A DNA stretch of 64,000 nt from Liriodendron chinense (taxonomy: Eukaryota; Streptophyta; Magnoliopsida; Magnoliales; Magnoliaceae): the NCBI GenBank assembly GCA_003013855.2, contig PVNU02000127.1, positions 1,116,001 through 1,180,000 on the forward strand. Direction: 5' to 3'. Shown here piece after piece: positions 34,201 to 44,935 of the stretch (its first letter is position 1; each line of letters opens with the position of its first letter). Below the pieces are notes generated by a model. It ran no database searches, had not been told where the DNA came from, and worked only from the letters and a program-made list of their open reading frames with translations. A program made the translations under genes and the position numbers.

Positions 34201-36694
34201 GATATCAAAAGCAACACCACTACTCTTCTCAATAAACTTGATAATTGGCACGCGAGCCTTCGCAATAACCTAAAAAAATGAGAGAAGATCATGTTAGATC
34301 ACAACTATTGGCGAATCCTAGCAGCCCAATTGTAATAGTCAGTTAACCTGTATCTTTTTGGCAATGCTTCTTTGTGATAATGCCCTGGAAAGAGCATGCA
34401 GGCCAATTTGAGGAGTTCTGACCTTCGACTCCAAAATCACAACCTACAACAGTGAAGTTTTTCAATAAAATATTCAGACACATTATCACATGATATTCAC
34501 ACCAAATACAATAGGCTGATAAAATACTGTAAGTCCACTCTCAGAAATTTACTAAAAGTTGTGCATGTGATCCCCTCTCAAGAATGATCACTCATTAATG
34601 CATTACCATCAGCAAGTAAAAATCAAACGCATTTACTACACGACAAAGTACAAGCAAACAAAGAAACTTGGTCTAGATCTCTAAGCGGATATGGGAGAAG
34701 CAAGTGACAATAAACAATTGATGGGGATTTTATGGGTACAAACAATTCAATTTCGCCTCAGTGGAAGCCAGATCACAGATGTCTCAATAGAAGTTTACTC
34801 GAATTTGGGCATTGGTTAGTTTCAGAGCCCAACCACACGAAGTCCAAAAAATATAACTTAATAGAATATATTGAAGGAAAAGAGTAGCAAATAACAAATA
34901 GATGAGGTTGTGTCTTGACCTAGAAAAGATCCATAAAAATTCAAAAGTTTGCATTAAAAAGAAAGGGATTTTGATGCAAACATGAAGACTGTGTTTGGGT
35001 ATTCAGTAGGACTGAATCACAACAAATTTTTTTTTTGAAAGGTGACAACAATTTTATTAAAAGGAGCATAAAGGCTCAAGGGTACAATACAACCATTACA
35101 TCCCGGTTTCAACACAACCATTGCAACAACTCAATTCAATAAAGTGCAAACAACGAAATTGAGGCTATCATCCTCACACTCACCCCATTGATAATGAGGG
35201 GACTAGGCCCCAAATCACAAGTACCATCTTTTAGTGTCTGACTTGAAACACAGAAAGCACAATCAGGGTTTGGCTGTCGCTACAAATTAAATTGATGCCA
35301 CCCAAACCACTTTGGCCACTTCCTAGATAATGAATTAAAGGAAACGCATTTCAATTCTCGATCGAGCATGAAAAAGAACCCCAAGGTAACAAACTTTAAC
35401 AGAACTACATGACAGCCAATTCCTATAGAAAAATCCACACAGCTACCAAATGTAGGCAAATAATATCTGGTACAATCTTTAATCATGAAGGAATCACAAA
35501 AGTGAGAATTATCGTAATCAGAATTGAACATAAGACAAATCTCATAAAATCCTTACCTTTCAAAAAAAAAAAAAAAACATACAACAAATCTCATTCTCAG
35601 CAATTCTTGGCATGGGAATTTTTTGACATTTTTCTCACAACATTGAGAAAATCTTGCTGAAAATAAAATATTAAAAAGATATTTATTATATGTTAAGAAA
35701 TAATTTTAAAATTTTAAAATATGGGTAAAATTATTAATTTAAAGTTTTAATTTACTTCATTAAAATCACTAAAAATTAAAAAAACTGTGGAGATCTGCAA
35801 TACTCTCTCGACAACATCATTCAATGTATTTTCTGCTAACATATCGTGTAATTTGCAAAATCTTGGCGATACTTTCCATTATGGAATTGAAGTCCAACGT
35901 GCAGAAAAAAATGTGAGACGAAGAGGGAGCATATCACTAGTCATATAGAATCAAATTATTGCAATTCAATCCAATTGGGCATCCAAACGCATCCATAGAA
36001 GGATACTTACATCGATATCGCTTGTAGGAAGATAGAGGCCGGTCTTAAACGATCCAAACACTTCCACCTAAACAACGACAAAAAGAACAACAGAAGTTAA
36101 AATCAACATAAAACAGAATTCTCATAAATCAATACAGTTTCCAAGAGATAGTGATCAAACCTGACAATGCGGCCATATATATCTGATGACCTCGAAGACA
36201 CGTTGCACCGCCGTGGCCCGCTGTGCTTGCTCTTCTTGAGTCGGAGATACAAACTCGCAGAAATCAAGTATCTCTGTAACATTTTTTAATAAAGGAAGAA
36301 GAGATGAGAATGAGATTGGTTCTCAGTTCGTCGAGTTATGAATTGACTCGGTGAGTCGGAGCGGGTTCGTGGGAAAATCCGCCTTACCTTTATGGAGCTG
36401 GAGCATGGGGCTCTTGAAGCGGCAGTCAGCACGGAACCAGGCGCGCTCCAAAGACGGGTCTTCTTGGGAGGACGGGCCGGGTTCGGAGGGCGGGAGAGGA
36501 GAGTCGAGTATCGGAACTGAGTCGGGCACCGTGTCGAGAGAGAAGTAGTCGGGAGCGGCGGTTTGAGGAGAGAGGGAGGAGGGAGCGGTGACGTGGCTGC
36601 GGAAGACTGAGTACGACTCGGACGGGTCTGGGTTGGAATCGGCGGAGGTGGAGAGAGGAGCTAGGGTTTCGTAGACGAAGCACTGGCCCTCCAT
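22248..36694 (-). CDS. TRL: TRF4/5-like non-canonical poly(A) polymerase, 13 exons
   Basis: Exons: 36694-36388, 36273-36161, 36067-36011, 34443-34348, 34269-34199, 28988-28946, 27644-27564, 26799-26740, 25788-25738, 24797-24700, 24513-24465, 24371-24327, 22748-22248. All introns are GT-AG and phases agree, giving 523 residues. The nucleotidyltransferase core has GSF (145-147), the first acidic pair DID (157-159) and the third aspartate D213 (AFDIS, beside the exon 5/6 junction). The palm continues with FDVHNGPKAAEF and PPLRPLCLILKVFLQQRELN. The PAP-associated domain follows (HNLGILLVNFLDFYGRKLN). GPNRSILGTIIRPDP leads to a basic, probably nuclear tail (KKQRRK). Length and text match Arabidopsis TRL (At5g53770). 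This family adds short A tails to nuclear RNAs, including rRNA processing by-products, for exosome decay. Exon 9's acceptor has alternatives. The gene looks intact; its 14-kb size comes from transposons in introns 5, 8 and 12. Confidence 0.9.
23041..23690 (-). mobile_element. 5'-truncated LINE fragment in intron 12 of TRL
   Basis: Read on the minus strand it encodes a zinc-finger RT-associated (zf-RVT) tail (CRMGLPSSPALHLCLQSLE-type frames, Cys- and His-rich). It ends at 23041-23060 in a T-run followed by GAAAGATGAATATTATTAAA, the 3' tail of a LINE. Frames are broken. It lies in the same sense as the host gene. Confidence 0.6.
25895..26417. mobile_element. MITE with long terminal inverted repeats in intron 8 of TRL
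   Basis: The left end CTCCAGTGGTACTGGTAACA and CATAAGCTTACGG mirror the right end CCGTTAG-like text: CATAGCTTACGGTGGTACCA and ATACCACTGGAG. The interior has GGGCCC phrases and a 17-nt C-run (26230-26246). It is non-coding. A short GCAC may be repeated at both flanks, but no clear target duplication was seen. Confidence 0.6.
26230..26246. repeat. Poly-C tract (17 nt)
   Basis: Uninterrupted C run inside a MITE. Confidence 0.9.
26623..26734 (-). mobile_element. Short LINE/SINE tail with 15-bp target duplication next to TRL exon 8
   Basis: TAGGAAATAAGGATT occurs at 26623-26637 and 26720-26734 and flanks 82 bp. That insert starts with a T-rich run and TTTTTTTGAAAGGTACTG, the same 3' tail seen in other LINE pieces of this gene. 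The second repeat copy ends 6 nt from exon 8 (26740), within the 5' splice-site region of intron 8. Confidence 0.7.
29375..31420 (-). mobile_element. 5'-truncated LINE retrotransposon in intron 5 of TRL
   Basis: Minus-strand frames, broken by stops and shifts, encode the second half of a LINE reverse transcriptase. They include the catalytic box LQFADDILLF (about 31000), downstream thumb and connection text (WKFDSLSLGGRLNLIKASLS, GGADIKDLQLMNKALLGKW) and a zf-RVT finger (ACLLCLQHEELVDHIFIHC). The 3' tail is the T-run at 29375-29397 followed by GAATTGAGAAAATTTTATT. The 5' end stops in the RT fingers, directly at a 27-nt C-run. It is inactive. Confidence 0.85.
31421..31447. repeat. Poly-C tract (27 nt) at the truncated 5' end of the LINE
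   Basis: Uninterrupted C run between the LINE sequence and the host intron. Confidence 0.9.
31785..32205. mobile_element. hAT-type MITE in intron 5 of TRL
   Basis: Inverted ends GGGCCTGTTTGGTTTTCCAA and TTGGAAAACCAAACAGGCCT. The interior is AT-rich with repeated CATTTTCACATT(A/G)TAAAACTA-like phrases. It is non-coding. Confidence 0.7.
33035..34174 (+). mobile_element. Copia-derived element with inverted LTR ends and 5-bp target duplication
   Basis: The target duplication GCAAG is at 33030-33034 and 34175-34179. The left part is a Copia LTR (33035-33302, TGTTAACA to CA), then a primer-binding site TGGCATCAGAGCC (33303), and then a gag start (MSEPSFNASITSVKLNGKNY, followed by LLWAKSV and, in a shifted frame, KYRQWMREGAQICSWLW-like text). 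Instead of a 3' LTR it ends with an inverted copy of the first ~97 bp of the LTR (34078-34174). It is non-coding overall and lies in intron 5 of TRL, 20 nt from exon 5. Confidence 0.8.
35025..35280 (-). mobile_element. Short LINE 3' tail in intron 3 of TRL
   Basis: T-run then GAAAGGTGACAACAATTTTA and TTAAAAGGAGCATAAAGG, the same tail type as the LINE pieces at 23041 and 29375. It is strongly 5'-truncated and its right boundary is approximate. Confidence 0.5.
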
Positions 36695-37030
36695 CCTGAC
36701 CGTCTGATTGGTGGATTTTGGGCGTTGCGGCCGAGAGAGGGAGAGGTTTCTGGTATTTGAAGGGCTTTTCTTTTGGCTCTGAGATTTGGGTTGAGGCGAG
36801 CGAGAGTAAGTGCGACCCGAGGATCTGAACCGTTAAAAGCGGATTTTCGTTTTGATCAGATGGGCCCTGCTTCTCGATAATCTGGACCGCTGGTCTTTTG
36901 CGGCCAACTGTGGATGGACTAAGCCCAAAATAGGAGAGGAGTTCTCCATGGGACCATGGGACCATCATAGCGTTTTGATATGCGGACGCGGCTTCCGTAG
37001 ATCCGGCGAACCACCGGGATTGGTGGTCCC
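36695..37030 (-). promoter_or_regulatory. Presumed promoter and leader of TRL
   Basis: GC-richer than its surroundings, with a GA-rich patch (GAGAGAGGGAGAGG, about 36732-36746) just upstream of the ATG at 36694. No TATA box was recognised. Beyond about 37030 the palindromic MITE family begins. Confidence 0.35.
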
Positions 37031-37034
37031 GGGA

Positions 37035-37335
37035 CTGTAGGGTCGACTGTGATGTATGTGTTTTATATCCACGCCGTCCATCCGTTTTTTCCAGCTCATT
37101 GCAGGGCAGGATCCAAAAAAATGAAGCAGTTACAAACCTCAGGTGGACTGCACTACAGGAAACAGTGGTGATTGAATGCCCACCATTAAAACCTTTTTGG
37201 GCATAGAAGATTGAGATAAAATGTGATATTTGTGTTTTCCCTTCTTCCATGTCTGTGTGACCTTTAATAAGTAGTTTTTAATAGTGGACGTTCATTTGCC
37301 ACTGTTTCTTTGATGTAGTTCACCTGATGAAAGGT
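37035..37335. mobile_element. GGGCCC-type palindromic MITE, short copy
   Basis: Core phrases CCACGCCGTCCATCCG, CAGGTGGACTGCACTAC and AACAGTGGTGATTGAATGCC, then mirrored GGACGTTCATTTGCCACTGT and GTTCACCTGATG. The right side is incomplete. Confidence 0.5.
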
Positions 37336-37504
37336 GCGGATAAAAACAAAGGAGGCCGGATCCTCTATTGACTCAGGCCGGAAAACCGATCATTGGTCCA
37401 CGTCATCACATAGGTCAGCAGCCATGTCACATCGTCCGTGCAACCTGGTCTCACAAAACAAAGACATCACGGTGGGCCCACAGCCCCGGATCCACGGAAG
37501 ATGG

Positions 37505-37985
37505 GTCGGATTAGGTGCGTCCGTGCCACATCCAACATGGGGCGGCCCTGTTCATGGGGCCCACCTTGATGTATATACTGTATATTCATTCCGCCCATCT
37601 GTTTTTCCAGTTTATTTTAAGGCGTGGCCAAAAAACTGAAGCAGATTTAAGTCTTAACTTTTGCTGAGCCACAAAAGTTTTGGATTTGATATTTGTTTTT
37701 ACCCTTCATCTAGTTGATATGACCTTATCAATAGATTGGATTACAAATAAACATTATGATGGTCATTACCGTTGGGCCTTTTTAATGGTGGACATTCAAT
37801 CACCACTGTTTCCTATGGTATGGTCCACCTGAGATGTAGATCTAATTCATTCTTGGCTCATACGCTAAAATAATCCAGCAAAACTGATGGACAGTGTGGA
37901 TATACAATAAATACATCAAGGTTGGCCCCACAGTCAAGGCCACACCTTGTTGGGTGAGACCGGGGCACCTAATCAGGATTCAGCA
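37505..37985. mobile_element. GGGCCC-type palindromic MITE
   Basis: Inverted ends: left GTCGGATTAGGTGCGTCCG with GGGGCCCACCTTGATGTAT, right ATACATCAAGGTTGGCCCCA with CCGGGGCACCTAATC. The family core lies between them. It is non-coding. Confidence 0.65.
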
Positions 37986-38216
37986 GGTAGATGGTCTGGA
38001 TTGCCGGCCATGGGCCAAGTCAGATTTGACAATACGTCCGCACATCTGTACGTTACAAGGATGGAAATTTATCTGTCACTGTCCACCGAATCTATTGATA
38101 GAGTATAGCTATTTTTGGATTAATTTTACTGTTAAAAGCGTAGATAAGCTGTCTTTTATTCCCAAACACGAGTAACAGCTCATCCACACTTATGTGTAAC
38201 GTGTGAAAGCTGGGAC

Positions 38217-38690
38217 GTGGATTGGCTAGTGGTCGGTGCTGTTTGGGCCCCACCATGATGTATGTGTTTCATCCACGCTGTCCATTTATTTTCCCATATC
38301 ATTTTATGGTATGAGCTCAAAAATGAGCTAGAGCCAAATCTCAAGTGGACGGCATCACAGGAAACATTGTTGACTGAACACCCACTGTTAAAAAAGTTCT
38401 TGGGAGCCACACAAGTTTTGGATCAAGCTGATATTTGTTTTTTTTCCCACCGTCTAGGTCAATTAACAGGTTAGATGTCAAATAAAAATTAGGGTGGGGC
38501 CTAAGAGGTTTTTAATGGTGGATATTATATCATTATTGTTTTAATGTGGTGTGGTCAGATTTAGATCTACCTTATTTTTTAAATCAAGCCCTAAAATGAT
38601 CCAGAAAATGGATGGGTGGCGTGAATAAAACACATACATCATGGTGGGGTCCACAAGGGCACCAACCACCGGCCAAACCGCATCCCCAAA
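38217..38690. mobile_element. GGGCCC-type palindromic MITE
   Basis: Left GTGGATTGGCTAGTGGTCGG with GGGCCCCACCATGATGTATG, mirrored at the right by CATACATCATGGTGGGGTCC with ACCACCGGCCAAACCGC. The left terminus matches the subfamily at 13811. It is non-coding. Confidence 0.65.
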
Positions 38691-38749
38691 GTTGTGGCAT
38701 GTGTCAATGTGCACTAGTTAATGTGTAGGCATCCAAACAACTAAGTATG

Positions 38750-38905
38750 TAAGTAGACGCACCCGGCTGGTAGTACACCCATCCCCACTGTTAGTCACTC
38801 CGCAATGTTAGCCACCCCTACTTTGGAATCGATACAAAGACCTCAGTGTTGAAACGAGGTTATCTTCGCTCAATCTACCACTTGAGCTATGGATAAGGGT
38901 ATACT
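38750..38905 (-). mobile_element. tRNA-derived SINE-like piece
   Basis: On the minus strand a tRNA-like head carries box A TAGCTCAAGTGGTAG and a box B-like TATCGATTCC, followed by a body with GGGTGGCTAACATTGCGG. A related piece lies at 39430. The tail was not identified. Confidence 0.45.
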
Positions 38906-39429
38906 CCACTGGTGGCTTGTTAATAGAAAATACATTTGAAAAAGAAATAAAACAACACATTCAATAGAAAGACCTTGAGAATTTAATGGTCAATATTGTA
39001 TACTTTAGACATTCCAAATTGTCCCCATCTGCCATAGGTGCCATTAAATCCATGTCTTGGACATGAGAGACATACATACACCAGATTGTGCGCATCAGTA
39101 AAACTAGATTCCATTACTTGTCTAAAAATGAGTTATGGTGAGCACCTAAAGCAGTCTCCACTCTCAAGTGATCAAGGCCACCGATCTTATCAAGATCCTA
39201 CTAAGGCGAATTTGATGGATTCTTTCCATGTTTGCAACAAAATTCCAATGGCTTCTGCTACTCCAACCATGATTTTTATTTCTTCTAGGCAATTATTTCA
39301 ACTCAGAATAAATTTTCCATTGATATTTGGTGTGTAAAATAGGTATAAATTAAATAATAAATAGGTAATAAAAATAAATGGAAAATAAATGACTTCCAAC
39401 ATTGCCATGGTTACTTTGAGTTCCTACCG

Positions 39430-39600
39430 TACATTTTTTTTGGTTAGTCCTGCAGTGCACCCACCCTGGTAGCTCTGCAACGCACCCACAATGTTAGTCA
39501 CACAATACACCCACCGGTGTTATTAATGTGTCTCCTTAGCATTTGAACCTAAGACCTGTTGTTGAAATGCCTAGGCATCGTCTAGCTGGGCTAACAGGAG
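39430..39600 (-). mobile_element. tRNA-derived SINE-like piece, related copy
   Basis: On the minus strand the head is TTAGCCCAGCTAGACGATG with box B-like AGGTTCAAATGC. The body repeats ACCCACC...TGTTAGTCAC phrases as in the copy at 38750. Confidence 0.4.
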
Positions 39601-40350
39601 AACACAAGTTGCTACGGTACATTTTGATTGACTTTATCCTTTGAATCTAGGTCATCTTCCAATGATCATAACTGTTTATATGACAAGTTTCAATATGGTG
39701 AGTAGACAACAAGCATAAGCTCTCAAGTGGATTGTTTAGCGTTTCATACTTCAGTTATTTTGCTTTGAACATGGGTGGTCAGCCTAACCTTCATGTGATC
39801 AAAGGTTCAAAATAACCAACATAAGAGTGTGCTTGGGCCTTCCCCATTTAAGGGGGAGTTCTATCACAGGGAATTGGGATCATTAAAAAAAAAAATCCAA
39901 AGGTTAGAGTTGTAATGCACAACTTACTTCATTATGTGGGTATATACCTGAGGAAACCTCTACTCTGGCATTAGCTGTAAAACCACTTTATCAATGATAT
40001 TAACTTCATGATCATTGTCTCTCAAGTGAACCATTTAAGAAAATTTTGTGAGTCTTCAAATATGTTTAAGATATTAGCTCTATAGGCTAGTTGGTGAAAA
40101 CAGCCAAGGAAGGCGGCTTTGAGGCATGTTATGGAGTTACTTCTCGGTAATTCACTCTACCATGATAAAAATAAAAATAAAAAATCTGCAATCGAGTTAC
40201 TGGCAATTCATCCCCAAAAACGTTATAAGGGATTGTAAGGGCACAACAAGGTATCATTACAGCTAATGACTTGATATGACACATGAAAGTCGTTACATTT
40301 TTAAGTACTAGTATTAGCATTTTATGTACTAGGTGTGGCACAAGGAATTT

Positions 40351-40416
<66 letters not shown>

Positions 40417-40565
40417 ATTTAGTTTCATGCAAAGTGGGTCTGAATGTTGCAGTCTTGATTTTTAATAACTGCTGCTTCTAGGTCTGAACCTTTCAGGATA
40501 TCAACCATCTATCGGGAATTTTTTCACAATCAATTAAAGTTTGTTCATTTTGGTAATTTTCTTTA
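39601..40565. other. Intergenic, TA microsatellite at 40353-40414
   Basis: No gene or bounded transposon was recognised. A perfect (TA)31 tract occupies 40353-40414. Confidence 0.6.
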
Positions 40566-41129
40566 TGTAGAGGACCCCTAGTGTAGAGAGAGGATCGATG
40601 ACGTTTCTGGAGGTGGACCAGAAGAAGATTCAGAAAAAAGTTGCCAAAAAAATCAACAAGTTCAAATTCTTGACAGATTCGAGCCGTCGGCAATGTCGAC
40701 CGGTTCTGTCAACTTTGATCGCCCCGACTTTTCATGTCAACTCACTGGACAGTTTGGCCCCATTTCAACTGGCCAGCCCCCAACTTTGACCAATCTACTA
40801 TCAACTTCGTCTGGCCGACGGGTCGACAAAATGAGAAGATTTGCATGGATTTTCATATTCTTCCCTATTTTGATTAGAACTCTTTCTATTTGCGTAATTA
40901 GGGTTCTGGGTTAGATTTTTTCAATTTAAGGTTGCTTAAACTCATTTATTATCATTCTATCTTGATTATTTTCAATAAAAACTTCGGTTTTCTTTATCTT
41001 CTTCGTGGATTCGAAGATTTCTGGTTGAGGAGTCCCAAAAACTCTTATGGATTCGGAGTGTTTATCCACAAGAGAGACAGTGATCGATCTCGCCAAGTTG
41101 TTATCAGAGTGAGAAAATCCCTTGGGAAG

Positions 41130-41985
41130 ATGACTTCTAGCGATGAAAATGACAACAACCCTATAGATGATTATCTAGGGGATCAACATCTGACAGTGGC
41201 AGCCTTCAAGAGAGTTCAAACGGGAGAGTCTTCAAGCTATAAAGGGTTCCAAGCTTCGCTCGACCGTATCGCTGCATCACTCACTCCACCCCAAGTTGAT
41301 GACGACATCTGGCCTCCTGCGATTACTTTGCCGCACAATGCTGTTGTTCGCAAAGCATTAGTAATGGCCAACCGTTGGGCTAATATGAAAGATGTCGGAT
41401 CCAGCGATGACGACATCAAGAACATGGTGTTCCAACAACCCGCTTTCAAAGAAGCGCGTGTGGATCGCGCCGAAAAAAAAAATTCTGAGATAAGGGTGAT
41501 CTATCCAGTTTTAATATACTCAACTTCGAGGATTTCTTGATTAGTTAGCTGCAGTTGAGAGATACTTCAACTACATGGATGTTCCAGAGGGACAAGTAGG
41601 TGAAACTTGTCGCTCACAAGTTGAAATCAGGTGCCACCACATGGTGGGAACAGTTATAAATCATGCGCACCACCAAAATAAACTCCCCCATCCCTTTTTT
41701 GCCACGGATGAAGCGTTTGTTGCGATCCAGATTTTTGCCCAGTGATTATAAGCATATATTGTTCCAACAATATCAAAATTGCAAGCAACGCAGTCGATCT
41801 ATCGCAGAATACTTGGCTAAGTTTGATCACCTGACAACGAGAAACGAGTTATCAGAGATGGATTCCTGGAAAGCCGCAAGGTTCATTGGCGGCTTAAGGC
41901 CTACGATCCAGGATCGAGTTGTGCTACATCCGATCTGGACTGTGGAGGAAGCAGCCCAACTAGCTACCCATGTAGAGACGTAACT
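41130..41985 (+). pseudogene. Decayed Gypsy gag
   Basis: Starts MTSSDENDNNPIDDYLG at 41130 and breaks at 41540. The retrotransposon-gag domain continues in another frame (FLPSDYKHILFQQYQNC, SIAEYLAKFDHLTTR, 41720-41985). Stops and frame changes show it is inactive. Confidence 0.75.
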
Positions 41986-42470
41986 ATCAAGAATCCTAGT
42001 CGTTCTCATCCTTCGACATCGGCTCCTACAGCAGATCTTTCGCAGGGGCACATCCTAGGCCAATGGGAAAGCACATGTAAAGGCCCATCCTTCCCCTCCT
42101 AACCCCACGATCCGTGGTCCAAGAAAAAGCCCATCAAGGCCCCAGCGTGCCGCAGCAACTACTCCAGGCCCAAGCTAGATCCTGAATCCATATGGATGGC
42201 TAAGGTCAGACCATTGCTTTTGGTGTGGCCAATTGCCATTTATCAAACACATGTCCTCAACGGTCGGTGACTAATTTGGCCGTCGCTGAAGGAGATGCCG
42301 AAGATGCAGAGGATGGCATAGGACTCGGTGTTGCTGAGAACGCTGAATATGAAGGAGCTAAATGGCTCCATGTGGATCAAGGTGTGTCCTTGGTCGTATA
42401 TAGACAGTCATCTATGCCGAATGTGTAGACCAACCCTCAACGCCACAATCTCTTCCGCTCTAGATGCACA

Positions 42471-43070
42471 GTGGATAGAAAGGTCTGTGATGTGATCGTT
42501 GATGGTGGCAGCTGTGAAAATATTGTGTCAAGTGCGGTGGTGGAAAAGCTCAACTTGAAAACCGAACCACACCCTTCTCTATACTCGATTGGTTGGATTC
42601 AGAAGGACAGTGTGACAATGGTAAAGGATCAATGCCTTGTCTCCTTTTCGATTGGCAAGACCTATAAGGACCAAGTATTGTGTGACGTCGTAGACATGAA
42701 CTCCTGTCACATTATACTTGGACGACCGTGGCAATTTGATCGGGATGTCGTACATCGAGGACTGGACAACATTATCACGTTCATTAAAGAAGCGAGGACG
42801 ATTGTTCTTGCCCCTATAAACCCAAAAGAGATCCACACAGCTTATAAAGAAGCGCGACAATCTCTCCTTGTAGTGCGCAAAATTGAAAAAGAAGCCATAA
42901 AGAAAGGAGAAGAGTGTGCACTCCATGTGTCACAAGAGAAAGCTGCTGCAACACACCCGGTGAAGACATTGAACGAGGTTCGAGACTCCTGCCCAAAGCG
43001 AAACTCGAGAACGAGTTTCTTTCAAGTGGAGGAGTCTAATGTAGGAGAAGGAACCCCTAGTGTAAGGTGA
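42471..43070 (+). pseudogene. Gypsy aspartic protease region
   Basis: The open frame encodes a retropepsin-like fold with the active-site box VIVDGGSCENIVS and the distal ILGRPWQFDRDV, common in plant Gypsy Pol. The frame runs into the 3' LTR at 43040 and no reverse transcriptase follows. This marks a large internal deletion. Confidence 0.75.
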
Positions 43071-43343
43071 TAATCAATGATTCAAAAAAAGTTGCCAAAA
43101 AAATCAGCAAGTTTGGATTCCCAACAGATTCAAGCCGTTGGCAATGTCGACCAGTTGACTGTCAACTTCAACCGATCGAATTTTCCGATCAATTCACTTG
43201 ACAGTTTGGCCCCATTTCGACCAGCCAACTGTCAACTTCAACCGGCTGACGGGTCGACAAAATGTGTAGATTTGCACGAATTTTCAAATTTCTTTCATAT
43301 TTTGATTAGAAATCTTTCTATTTGCGTAATTAGTTTTAGGGTT

Positions 43344-43348
<5 letters not shown>

Positions 43349-43390
<42 letters not shown>
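43349..43390. repeat. Poly-T tract (42 nt) in the 3' LTR
   Basis: The left LTR has only a short T/A stretch (GATTTTTTCAATTT) at the same place, so the run expanded after insertion. Confidence 0.9.
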
Positions 43391-43924
43391 CTATTTAAGG
43401 TTGCTTAAACTCATTTATTGACATTTTATCTTGATTTTTTTCAATAAAAACTTCAGTTTTCTTTATCTTCTTCTTGGATTCGAAGATTTCTGGTTGAAGA
43501 GTCCCAAAAACTCCATGAATTCAGAGTGTATCTACGAGAGAAATGGTGATCGATTTTGCCACGTCTACGCTTGCGCCATTTCTCCTTCAGATTTAAGTAT
43601 TATAATACTGCATATTATGAGAAACGATTTTTTTTTCTCAAGTTTGATCATGTTCGCCCCACTTGAAACAAGAGTCAACAGAATCAAATCTAAGAAAGAA
43701 AGTCTTTTCTAACAGTGCACATGTGGTATACTTGTAAATTAAATTAAACCATGTGACGTGCCTTAATTGATTGATTAGTTGATGCTGATGGACATGAATA
43801 TGAAAAATAATCAACTATTTGAATTCAACTAAAAGAAAATTTCATAAATAAGAAGGTAATTAATCTAGTTAATATTATTTCAGAGTTCCATGATTTGGAC
43901 CGTTTAAGTTGAGTTACAGATGGA

Positions 43925-44037
43925 CATGTAGGGAGGGGGGCTGCAAACGGGTGGGGCTGGGTCGAGGGGAGTCCCAGACTCATTTTAAGGGCATGATCCA
44001 AAAAATGAAGAAGATCCAAATCTCAGGTGGAAGGAAA

Positions 44038-44119
<82 letters not shown>

Positions 44120-44330
44120 CTTGATCCAAAACCTTTGTGGCCCATTAATGGTCAATGACACTGTTTCCTACGGTATGGTCCACCAGAGATTTGGATCTTC
44201 ATTTTTTGGATTATGCCCTAAAATGATATGACAAAACGGATGGACAGCGTGGATTTAGAATACATACATCAAAGTTGAGCCCACTGTAAGGGCCGCCTTG
44301 TCTTGGGTGAGGCCGGGTCGCACCAAATCG
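43925..44330. mobile_element. GGGCCC-type MITE with an AT microsatellite in its interior
   Basis: Family phrases GGCATGATCCAAAAAATGAA and ATCCAAATCTCAGGTGGA are followed by (AT)37 at 44043-44116. After it come ATCAGCTTGATCCAAAACC and the mirrored half to GTCTTGGGTGAGGCCGGGTC. The left end carries the related GGGGCTGGGTCGAGGGGAG. Confidence 0.6.
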
Positions 44331-44594
44331 CTCCAGAACCGTTCAACATTCTCGAAGATACACTAAATCCACGGTGATAAAGGAACTTGAGCCAGATGGA
44401 TGATCATTACCATCAGTATGTTCGCTACGTTATGGCCACTGCAATGACGTTCATCAAGTACTCTTATTCAACTACATCAATGAATCGATGAGAAGATTTG
44501 TCTTTTCAGACAACGCTGGCCAAAGAACAAATTTACAAATGTAATCAGTCCTCTGAAAGCAGTAAGCGGACCCTACCTCCAGGAGTATCCCCGG

Positions 44595-44935
44595 TGGCAG
44601 GTGCTGTGGGGCCTGCTGTGATGTGTGTTTATCCACATCATTCATCCATCTTGCCTGCTCAATTTAGGTCATGAACCCAAAAATGAACCAGATCCAAAGC
44701 TCACCTGGACCACACCACAAGAAAACCTTCTTGGGGCAACAAAAGTTTTGGACCAAGATGATATTTATGTGACCTTGTGAGCAAGTTCGACATCAAAAAA
44801 TAAAAAATAAAAAAAATCAATGTGAGCCCTAGGATGGTTTCAACGGTGGGTGTCATTATTCACACTATTTTGTGGTGTGGTCCACTTCAACTTTGGATCT
44901 GCTTCGTTATGCTCGAAAAATGAGGGCCGGGCCAG
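44595..44935. mobile_element. GGGCCC-type MITE, shortened copy
   Basis: Contains CTGTGGGGCCTGCTGTGATG, AACCAGATCCAAAGCTCACC and AAAGTTTTGGACCAAGATG, then mirrored GTGGTGTGGTCCAC and TTTGGATCTGCTTCG. The right end is lost. Confidence 0.5.

Larger units (their letters stand above)
40566..43561 (+). mobile_element. Gutted Ty3/Gypsy retrotransposon (LTR-gag-protease-LTR)
   Basis: Direct LTRs at 40566-41095 and 43040-43561 share long stretches (GACAGTTTGGCCCCATTTC, GGTTGCTTAAACTCATTTAT, TCGAAGATTTCTGGTTGA). A degenerate tRNA-Met primer site (TTGTTATCAGAG) sits 2 nt after the left LTR, and a polypurine tract (GTGGAGGAGTC) just before the right one. Only gag and protease remain; reverse transcriptase, RNase H and integrase are absent. 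The LTRs have clearly diverged, and the right one has gained a 42-nt T-run (43349-43390). No target duplication was found. Confidence 0.85.

Noticed and set aside
36426..37250. 274-codon minus-strand frame over TRL exon 1
   Set aside because: It is a different frame from the conserved exon (36694-36388), becomes R/P/S-rich there and shows no domain.
38816..38905. Functional tRNA gene on the minus strand
   Set aside because: Only A- and B-box-like words are present; the cloverleaf stems are not complementary by eye and a SINE-like body follows.
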